Shown here: positions 6,578 to 10,720 of the stretch, piece after piece | Layout: the number at the start of each line of letters is the position of its first letter | Position numbering within the stretch: the stretch's first letter is position 1 | Assembly (NCBI GenBank): GCA_938015405.1 | Contig: CALLPZ010000109.1 | Coordinates: 1 to 10,720 of the forward strand | Origin: an uncultured Pseudanabaenaceae cyanobacterium | Lineage (GTDB): Bacteria; Cyanobacteriota; Cyanobacteriia; PCC-9006; JAAUQQ01 | Direction of reading: 5' to 3' | Length of the DNA: 10,720 nt | Position numbers and translations under genes: made by a program | The notes under the pieces: generated by a model | Databases searched by the model: none | What the model saw: the letters and a program-made list of their open reading frames with translations, nothing else | Told to the model about the DNA's origin: nothing

Positions 6578-7483
6578 CTAACTCTCTCCCGAGCTTGGTT
6601 TGATAGTGGTTGGGGTGAGCTGGGTGCTAATGGCATAAATCAGTAAGCCGAGCCAGATCAGGCCAAAGGTAATGCCATGGGCCTGGGTAAAGGCTTCGCC
6701 ATAAACAAAGATGCCTAGCAGCAGTTGAATGCTGGGAGCCATATATTGAAATAGCCCCAAAGTCGAGAGGCGCAGACGTTTGGCAGCATTGTTGAACCAC
6801 AGCAGCGGCAAGGCCGTGACAGCACCACTCGCGATGAACAGCAGGGTTAGCCATGGGGTGGCTAGGAAATTGCCGTCGCCATTGACTTGGAGTTGGGTGA
6901 GGTAGACCAGGCCTAGGGGAGTTAGGAGTAGGGTTTCGACGGCTAGACCAATTAACGGGGCGATCGCAATCTTCTTGCGCAGCAGTCCATAGAAGGCAAA
7001 GGAAAAAGCCACCCCTAGGGCAATCCACGGCACCTGGCCAAATTGCAGAATAAAGAACCCAACGCCCGTGGTGGCTAAGGCGATCGCCAATGTCTGAGCC
7101 CGGTTAAAGCGCTCGCCATAGAAGATGACGCCCAGGAGCACAGTCACCAGCGGATTGATGAAATAGCCCAGGCTGGTTTCCACAACGCGATCGCTATTCA
7201 CGCCATAAATATAGAGACCCCAGTTCACGGCTAAGAGAGAGGCCGAGAGCAAGAGCAGTAGCAGCGATCGCCGATGGGTCAGTGCTTCGAGAAAATCTGT
7301 CCACCTACCGCGCAATGCCAGCAGGCCTAACAGGAACAGTAACGACCAGGCCATGCGATGGCTGATGATTTCCAGAGATGCGATGCCATCGAACTGCTTC
7401 CAGTAGAGCGGGAATAGTCCCCAGGCTCCATAGCCCAATATGGCGTAGAGCGGACCTGTACGGCGGTCAAAGTCGGCCATCAT
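6578..7483 (-). CDS. rarD: RarD-type EamA family transporter
   Basis: RarD belongs to the drug/metabolite transporter superfamily: an inner-membrane protein of ten helices built from two EamA repeats. It was named after chloramphenicol sensitivity; its substrate is not established. The 301-residue product has the family length and signatures: YAILGYGAWGLFPLYWK (13-29), LEIISHRMAWS (37-47), NWGLYIYGVN (87-96), VVETSLGYFINPLVTVLLG (100-118) and GERFNRAQ (123-130), followed by further hydrophobic helices in the second half and a polar tail after about 285. Two ATG codons stand next to each other (7483 and 7480); either could start. No clear ribosome binding site is seen. Four HIP1 octamers lie within this gene. 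It is transcribed away from the AT-rich rbp region. Confidence 0.95.
   Translation of the reverse strand: MMADFDRRTGPLYAILGYGAWGLFPLYWKQFDGIASLEIISHRMAWSLLFLLGLLALRGRWTDFLEALTHRRSLLLLLLSASLLAVNWGLYIYGVNSDRVVETSLGYFINPLVTVLLGVIFYGERFNRAQTLAIALATTGVGFFILQFGQVPWIALGVAFSFAFYGLLRKKIAIAPLIGLAVETLLLTPLGLVYLTQLQVNGDGNFLATPWLTLLFIASGAVTALPLLWFNNAAKRLRLSTLGLFQYMAPSIQLLLGIFVYGEAFTQAHGITFGLIWLGLLIYAISTQLTPTTIKPSSGES
6960..7271. repeat. four HIP1 octamers (GCGATCGC) within rarD
   Basis: Exact GCGATCGC palindromes occur at 6960-6967, 7080-7087, 7187-7194 and 7264-7271, all inside rarD. Four more lie elsewhere in the window at 1153, 2533, 2764 and 3926. HIP1 is the hallmark over-represented octamer of many cyanobacterial genomes. 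None is found between 7272 and the window end. Confidence 0.95.
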
Positions 7484-8067
7484 CGTCGTCGTGAAGTATT
7501 CAGCTAGCCTAGGGAGCCTCGATGTCTTTGCCTAGGTACAGCTGTTGGTTAAAGCAACCATGACAGGTGAAAGGTGTCTTTGTGTTATCGACTGAGAATA
7601 GAGACTTTGCTTCAATTGCCTCAATTTTTATCCTTTTCTTCTATGCCGCCGAGTGAATTGAAGACAGTTGATTCATACCGCAAAGAATCAGCCAAATTGA
7701 GCTTGTTAACTGTTGCATTGTCGGGGATCCATAACTTCTCTTACTTTGAGATTCAAAATATTGGAAATAAGACAAAAAAGATGGAGCCCCTTCAGGAATA
7801 GGAGGAGGTTATTCAGTCGTTATTTTATATCTAGTTCTAAATTTTCGAATCTCTGTATATCCGCTCCATGCAAGATTTTGAGAGATTTTTGTTTGGTTTA
7901 ATCGATGATCTAGCTTGTCTTGGATTTTCGGAAAAAATACTAGAAACTGTGGAAAAAGAATGCTTTTAAGGCGATCTCATCGCTCAAGGAGATAAGCGAA
8001 GTCTTTTAAAATTTAGAATGCAAAGAATTTGTTGACGGACCTGTTAGGCAGTGATAGCCTTAGCGTT
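7484..8067. other. AT-rich intergenic region between rarD and rbp
   Basis: This stretch is divergently flanked (rarD leftward, rbp rightward) and visibly AT-rich from about 7560. A plus-strand frame ending at 7801 gives 52 residues from ATG 7643 or 75 from a GTG at 7574, with no recognisable family and no ribosome binding site, so I do not call it. Seen structures are TGGTT-AAAGC-AACCA (7546-7560), and at 7971-7998 overlapping pairing options: GCGAT-CTC-ATCGC (7971-7983), or ATCTC (7974-7978) with GAGAT (7989-7993) plus CGCT (7981-7984) with AGCG (7995-7998). The rarD promoter should lie at its left end but no clear boxes are seen. Confidence 0.4.
8032..8060 (+). promoter_or_regulatory. candidate promoter of the first rbp gene
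   Basis: TTGACG (8032-8037), a 17-base spacer and TAGCCT (8055-8060) preceded by TGA form a sigma-70-like promoter with an extended -10 (TGn). The predicted start, about seven bases further, coincides with the point (8068) where the leader begins to resemble that of the second rbp gene. The -10 hexamer itself is weak (3 of 6). Confidence 0.45.
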
Positions 8068-8195
8068 GAGGATTAAAGTATTCGGTTGTAGTATTTGTTC
8101 AGTATCGTCAGTTTTGAACGTTTATTGGTTGCAGGTTCCTCTCCGAAATCTGAATTTCTTAGTTTTCTTGAACGTTTCGATTTTGGAGAAGATCC
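8068..8195 (+). promoter_or_regulatory. conserved 5' leader of the first rbp gene
   Basis: These 128 bases align with the 128 bases before the second rbp gene. The first 95-100 are roughly 80% identical by eye, with near-invariant blocks GTATTCG, TTCAGTAT, CGTTTATTGG (8119-8128), GCAGG, TCCTCTC (8137-8143) and GAAATCT. A hairpin GAAAT-CTGA-ATTTC is possible near its 3' part. The Shine-Dalgarno GGAGA at 8185-8189 is six bases from the ATG, and TCTCC (8140-8144) could pair with it, which would hide it. Cold control through the 5' untranslated region is known for Anabaena rbpA1; a similar role is inferred here. Confidence 0.6.
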
Positions 8196-8489
8196 ATGTC
8201 TATCTATGTAGGTAATTTGTCGTTTGACGCCACCGAGGCTGATCTCAACGAAGTTTTTGCTGAGTACGGAACCGTTAAGCGGGTTCAGTTGCCCACTGAC
8301 CGGGAAACAGGTCGTATGCGCGGTTTTGGTTTCGTGGAGCTAAGCTCCGATGATGAAGAAAATAAGGCTATCGAAGCACTTGACGGTGCTGAGTGGATGG
8401 GCCGTGACCTCAAAGTCAACAAGGCTAAGCCCCGTGAGCCCCGTGGTGGCGGTGGCGGTTCCTTCGGTGGCGGCGGTGGTCGCTACTAA
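8196..8489 (+). CDS. glycine-tailed RRM RNA-binding protein (cyanobacterial Rbp type)
   Basis: A 97-residue single-RRM protein that binds RNA in the cytoplasm. RNP2 is IYVGNL (3-8) and RNP1 is RGFGFVEL (42-49), with the aromatic residues Y4, F44 and F46 expected to stack on bases. The RRM covers about residues 1-80; a short Arg/Pro linker (KPREPR) leads to a glycine-rich tail (84-97). In relatives this class is often induced by cold, and Rbp proteins are implicated in mRNA handling, including membrane localisation of photosynthesis messages for one Synechocystis member. The start has a good GGAGA Shine-Dalgarno sequence six bases upstream. A strong terminator follows at 8547. A paralogue lies 1.4 kb downstream, identical at about 76 of the first 83 residues. 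Confidence 0.96.
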   Translation: MSIYVGNLSFDATEADLNEVFAEYGTVKRVQLPTDRETGRMRGFGFVELSSDDEENKAIEALDGAEWMGRDLKVNKAKPREPRGGGGGSFGGGGGRY

Positions 8490-8546
8490 GGCCTGATTGT
8501 TTCAATGCTCCGCGTTTGTCTTTGACGATATTCGTGGTTTAGCAAG

Positions 8547-8582
8547 GCGCTCTGTGACTTTTGGGTCATGGAGCGCTTTTTT
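8547..8582 (+). terminator. intrinsic terminator of the first rbp gene
   Basis: GCGCTC (8547-8552) pairs with GAGCGC (8571-8576), and the inner TGAC (8555-8558) with GTCA (8565-8568) across small internal loops; TTTTTT follows (8577-8582). It lies 57 bases after the rbp stop and is a typical rho-independent terminator. Confidence 0.9.
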
Positions 8583-8864
8583 CTTGATTGTGGGTCGGGT
8601 GAGATGGGAGCGGTCTGGGGAGAAGGCCTTCTCTGGGGTCTATGGGGCATTTGCTTTCCTGCTGCAGGTGAACTCCTTTTGGACTCCTGTTTTGTACTCA
8701 GGGATTTTTCAGAGGGGACTCAGGGCTCCCTCAAGCCTGTGCCTCAACATATAAATGTGCGGTTCAAGGTCCTCCTGGCTGGAGTCGCGACTTGGACTGA
8801 AATAACCCTGCAAGGCTGCACTGCTTTGTTTTCGATTCCCTTCCCCCCATTGAGAATTACCCCC

Positions 8865-9089
8865 ATGGAACTTCGCACGACTCAATTGCTTTCCCCCACG
8901 GCTGAGCAGTTTGATCAATGGCTCGCTGAAGAAATCCGCCGCTTGAGCGTAGATGTGCTCAAGTCTGGCGTCTTTACCTGTACGGCCTGTGGAGAGCGAG
9001 CTGGCTACTATGTGATCCAATATGGTGCGCAGAAGCATCGCCTGGATGCTGGCCATACTTACAGCTTCTTAAGGGCTTTGTTGGCTTAA
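8865..9089 (+). CDS. small conserved-looking hypothetical protein with CxxC and two histidines
   Basis: A 74-residue protein of unknown function from the ATG at 8865. An N-terminal helical part (TAEQFDQWLAEEIRRLSVDVL, 12-32) is followed by a compact C-terminal unit, FTCTACGERAGYYVIQYG, with C39 and C42, then H58 and H64. The CxxC-x15-H-x5-H arrangement could bind one zinc ion; this is an inference from spacing only. No signal peptide or membrane helix is seen. The frame is open upstream to 8568, but that part overlaps the rbp terminator and reads as non-coding, so the shorter start is chosen. GAG (8852-8854) is a weak ribosome binding site. The gene is sandwiched between the two rbp genes on the same strand, but separated from the first by a strong terminator, so it should have its own promoter. 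Nothing named is visible in 8583-8864 except a perfect 14-base palindrome at 8620-8633. Confidence 0.65.
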   Translation: MELRTTQLLSPTAEQFDQWLAEEIRRLSVDVLKSGVFTCTACGERAGYYVIQYGAQKHRLDAGHTYSFLRALLA

Positions 9090-9296
9090 GGCTTGGTGGA
9101 TATTGCGAGAATAGCTTTTAGCTACAGGCTTGCACAGCTTGATGAGATTGCCCTCGGTTGTTCTGGTTGTCCTTTGTTTAAGGGAATAGGGCTTAAGGAG
9201 CTTGCCAATATTGAGCATGAGTCACGTTCGGTTGAGGACTCTCTGTCTATGTCAAGGTTGGCTGTAAGAAGCTACGCCTTGACTCTGCTGATAGCG

Positions 9297-9316
9297 GGAG
9301 ACTGGGCTCCTTTTTT
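9297..9316 (+). terminator. weak terminator-like hairpin
   Basis: GGAG (9297-9300), a six-base loop and CTCC (9307-9310) are followed by TTTTTT (9311-9316). The four-pair stem is weak, but the T-run is perfect. It could end transcription of the small CxxC gene, whose stop is about 210 bases upstream. Confidence 0.3.
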
Positions 9317-9601
9317 CCAAGTGACTTAAGCTCCGACAATCGCGAACTTTAAACGCTGGATCTGTCGGAATACTGGAGAAGATTTTGGGATCGGTCTCGA
9401 TTTTTCCGGCCTATTTCTTTGAAACTGGCATGGAAGGCCTTTTGGGTGTGACTCGTCATAAACCAGGGATTTTCCCTGATCTACCTCTGAAATCTGTGCT
9501 GAATGGTAAATAAACCTAATTTAAGGAAAAGATACGCTTTTATCCGCCTGAAAGCTTCTGTAAACCATTGCTAGCTGGGGATTGAGCTGCTCTTAGAAGA
9601 A

Positions 9602-9620
9602 TGATTAGTAAAACTAATCA
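9602..9620. other. perfect 8-bp stem-loop
   Basis: TGATTAGT-AAA-ACTAATCA is a perfect inverted repeat with a three-base loop, in AT-rich spacer about 100 bases upstream of the second rbp promoter. No T-run follows, so it is not a terminator. It could be an operator for a dimeric regulator or simply a palindrome; no partner copy was seen in the window. Confidence 0.5.
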
Positions 9621-9707
9621 GAGTAATGTTACCTATGAATGCAGTAACTGCTGATAATATTTGATAGGATTATTGTCCATTAGTTACTAAACCCGACTTC
9701 CGGGGGA

Positions 9708-9716
9708 TGTTACTAT
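9708..9716 (+). promoter_or_regulatory. candidate extended -10 promoter of the second rbp gene
   Basis: TACTAT (9711-9716) preceded by TGT (9708-9710) is an extended -10 element. No good -35 hexamer lies 17 bases upstream, as expected for an extended -10 promoter. The predicted start, six to seven bases downstream, coincides with 9723, where similarity to the first rbp leader begins, just as in the first gene. Confidence 0.45.
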
Positions 9717-9722
9717 TTGGTC

Positions 9723-9850
9723 GAAGATTAAGTATTCGTTTGTAGCATTTGTTTCAGTATTGACGGGTTCTTCGCGTTTATTGGTGGCAGGCTCCTCTCG
9801 AAATCTAAATCTCTTGATTGTCCGACCGTTTTGATTTTTTGGATTTCTCC
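9723..9850 (+). promoter_or_regulatory. conserved 5' leader of the second rbp gene
   Basis: Counterpart of the 8068-8195 leader, also 128 bases, with the same ordered blocks: GTATTCG, TTCAGTAT, CGTTTATTGG (9775-9784), GCAGG, TCCTCTC (9793-9799), GAAATCT. The last 30 bases diverge, and the GGAGA Shine-Dalgarno sequence of the first gene is absent; only TGGA at 9840-9843 stands near the ATG, which is directly preceded by TTTCTCC. Confidence 0.6.
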
Positions 9851-10147
9851 ATGTCTATTTACATTGGTAACCTGTCATTTGACGCCACTGAGGCGGATTT
9901 GACTGAGGTTTTCGCGGAGTATGGCACCGTTAAGCGTGTTCAGCTACCCACCGACCGGGAGACCGGCCGTATGCGCGGCTTCGGCTTCGTCGAGCTAAGC
10001 TCTGACGCAGAAGAAGAGAAAGCCATTGAAGCGCTTGATGGCGCTGAGTGGATGGGTCGCGAGATCCGCGTTAACAAGGCTAAGCCCCGCGAGCCCCGTG
10101 GTGGCGGTGGTTCCTTCGGTGGCGGCGGCGGTCGCGGTCGCTACTAA
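9851..10147 (+). CDS. second glycine-tailed RRM RNA-binding protein (Rbp type)
   Basis: A 98-residue paralogue of the protein at 8196, with RNP2 IYIGNL (3-8), RNP1 RGFGFVEL (42-49) and a glycine-rich tail ending GGGRGRY. In the first 83 residues I count seven differences from the first copy, all mild (such as V5I, N18T, D71E and K73R), whereas about half of the first 30 codons differ, mostly silently. The duplication is therefore not recent, and the protein is under purifying selection. The frame is open upstream to 9818, but homology with the first copy sets the start at 9851. Two hairpin terminators follow. As in relatives, an RNA-binding and possibly cold-responsive role is expected; which messages it binds cannot be read from the sequence. 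Confidence 0.96.
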   Translation: MSIYIGNLSFDATEADLTEVFAEYGTVKRVQLPTDRETGRMRGFGFVELSSDAEEEKAIEALDGAEWMGREIRVNKAKPREPRGGGGSFGGGGGRGRY

Positions 10148-10170
10148 AGCAACCACGTCTAGTAGCCTCT

Positions 10171-10216
10171 GAGTCATTGGGTTTGGGCCCTTTGTTCAAT
10201 CTTAAATGACTCTTTT
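10171..10216 (+). terminator. first downstream hairpin after the second rbp gene
   Basis: GAGTCATT (10171-10178) pairs perfectly with AATGACTC (10205-10212), followed by TTTT. The 26-base loop is large but contains further pairing options (GGGTTTGGGCCC). It may be a weaker terminator, or a 3'-end structure that works in tandem with the stronger hairpin just downstream. Confidence 0.45.
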
Positions 10217-10226
10217 GGGTCGCTCT

Positions 10227-10261
10227 TGCCCCGGCATTTCATATGCCGGGGCATTGTTTTT
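10227..10261 (+). terminator. strong intrinsic terminator after the second rbp gene
   Basis: TGCCCCGGCAT (10227-10237) pairs with ATGCCGGGGCA (10243-10253) around a five-base loop: eleven perfect, GC-rich pairs, followed by TTGTTTTT (10254-10261). It is a textbook rho-independent terminator. Confidence 0.93.
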
Positions 10262-10366
10262 GGTCGTTCCGGGTCGAATTGACTAGAGCGGATGCAGATT
10301 GGCGGGTGACTTCGATCAGAGAAATAACGCTAGATTGGTTGTGCTCGCTTGCCTTTAAGGATTTCC

Positions 10367-10591
10367 ATGGACGATAACGATAAGGCTGCGCTCTTTTTCT
10401 TCGGGATTCCGGTGGCGGGGCTGATTTATTGCTTTTTGGGGATTGGTGCGATGTTGTCGTCACCCTATTTGCGGGACCATGCTCTGGTGGCGGGTGGGGC
10501 GTTTGCGTTTGTGCCCTTTTCGGTGGGGGCGATTATTTGGACGCGTAGCTCGGCGCGGCGCTATGCCGGTAAGGGTTCTAAGAAACGCTAG
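10367..10591 (+). CDS. small two-helix membrane protein, hypothetical
   Basis: A 74-residue protein from the ATG at 10367, with AAGG (10357-10360) six bases upstream as ribosome binding site, which favours this start over the in-frame TTG at 10349. It has an acidic N-terminus (MDDNDK), a hydrophobic helix at about 8-30 (ALFFFGIPVAGLIYCFLGIG), a second at about 40-59 (LVAGGAFAFVPFSVGAIIW), and a strongly basic tail (R60, R64, R65, K69, K72, K73, R74). The positive-inside rule puts the tail in the cytoplasm, so the N-terminus should be there too. I recognise no family and no neighbour suggests a role. It follows the rbp terminator by about 105 bases and probably has its own promoter. Good length, start and composition make it a likely real gene. 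Confidence 0.65.
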   Translation: MDDNDKAALFFFGIPVAGLIYCFLGIGAMLSSPYLRDHALVAGGAFAFVPFSVGAIIWTRSSARRYAGKGSKKR

Positions 10592-10720
10592 GGCGAATTG
10601 GGACATCTGTCGCGCTATTGAATTGATGATGGTCAATCTTGGTTGCAGTGATGCTGCGGTGGGTGGGCCTTTCTGTGTCACATTTGTTCTGCTACTGCAC
10701 TGAGCGGCTGTGCCATGGAA
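10592..10720. other. right edge, no feature seen
   Basis: No coding frame with a credible start and no terminator is visible after the small membrane protein. An ATG at 10715 could begin a gene beyond the window, but this cannot be judged. Confidence 0.3.

Larger units (their letters stand above)
9090..9707. other. long spacer between the small CxxC gene and the second rbp promoter
   Basis: A frame from TTG 9093 to 9329 would give 78 residues with a CSGC, but it has a rare start, no ribosome binding site, no recognised family, and a terminator-like sequence inside it, so I do not call it. From 9330 the DNA becomes AT-richer and has no open frame of note. A perfect stem-loop lies at 9602-9620 (listed separately). 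Otherwise I see nothing. Confidence 0.4.

Noticed and set aside
7574..7801. Plus-strand frame of 75 codons (52 from ATG 7643)
   Set aside because: No ribosome binding site and no recognisable family; it lies in an AT-rich spacer where other frames are equally open in part.
8568..8864. Upstream extension of the small CxxC protein
   Set aside because: It begins inside the rbp terminator and its residue pattern is not protein-like; the ATG at 8865 is preferred.
9093..9329. Frame of 78 codons from TTG, containing a CSGC
   Set aside because: Rare start, no ribosome binding site, no family, and it contains a terminator-like hairpin with T-run near its end.
9818..9850. Upstream in-frame extension of the second rbp gene by 11 residues
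   Set aside because: The paralogue at 8196 starts at the position equivalent to 9851, and the extension lies in the conserved untranslated leader.
10443..10703. Overlapping frame of 86 codons across the small membrane protein
   Set aside because: It is out of frame with a better-supported gene with Shine-Dalgarno sequence, and its Cys/Arg-rich product looks like a frame shadow.
1..10720. Search for CRISPR arrays, tRNA or rRNA genes, transposases or defence systems
   Set aside because: No regularly spaced repeats, no cloverleaf or rRNA-like sequence, and no transposase or recognised defence protein (other than the single partial Uma2) were seen on either strand.

Overview
The window looks like a piece of a cyanobacterial chromosome. 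The octamer GCGATCGC (HIP1) occurs at eight places (1153, 2533, 2764, 3926, 6960, 7080, 7187, 7264), far more often than chance would give in under 11 kb. There is a ChlD subunit of the chlorophyll-type magnesium chelatase, two short glycine-tailed RRM proteins of the cyanobacterial Rbp type, and an endonuclease-like Uma2 gene of the kind that is abundant in cyanobacteria. The genus cannot be fixed from the sequence; a Leptolyngbya-like filamentous strain would fit.

Layout. A 3'-truncated Uma2-family gene runs leftward off the window edge (1-312). After a short gap comes chlD on the plus strand (529-2580). A 666-bp gap (2581-3246) follows; it holds at most one unrecognised short minus-strand frame and a terminator-like hairpin placed just before the next gene. 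Three small plus-strand genes follow: a DUF1415 protein (3247-3807), a membrane-anchored or exported SRPBCC protein (4034-4579) and a DUF952 protein (4579-4965). The last two overlap by one base and form a coupled pair. They converge on a minus-strand gene for a two-part arrestin-fold-like protein with a membrane hairpin in the middle (4988-6046). A 531-bp gap with three strong consecutive hairpins (6393-6478) separates it from rarD, a ten-helix EamA-type transporter also on the minus strand (6578-7483).

The right third is a different landscape: AT-richer, without HIP1 sites, and built around two paralogous rbp genes (8196-8489 and 9851-10147). Each has an extended -10-like promoter, a conserved 128-nt leader and a downstream terminator. 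Between them lies a small protein gene with a CxxC...H...H arrangement (8865-9089). A small two-helix membrane protein (10367-10591) ends the annotated part.

How the genes work together: ChlD is a housekeeping subunit of Mg-chelatase, the first committed step to chlorophyll. The rbp pair is probably post-transcriptional, with temperature-dependent control known for relatives. The remaining genes look like unlinked housekeeping or hypothetical genes and not one pathway. I see no defence island, transposon, CRISPR array, tRNA or rRNA. The most interesting signal is the conservation of the two rbp leaders well beyond what the silent sites of their coding regions show.
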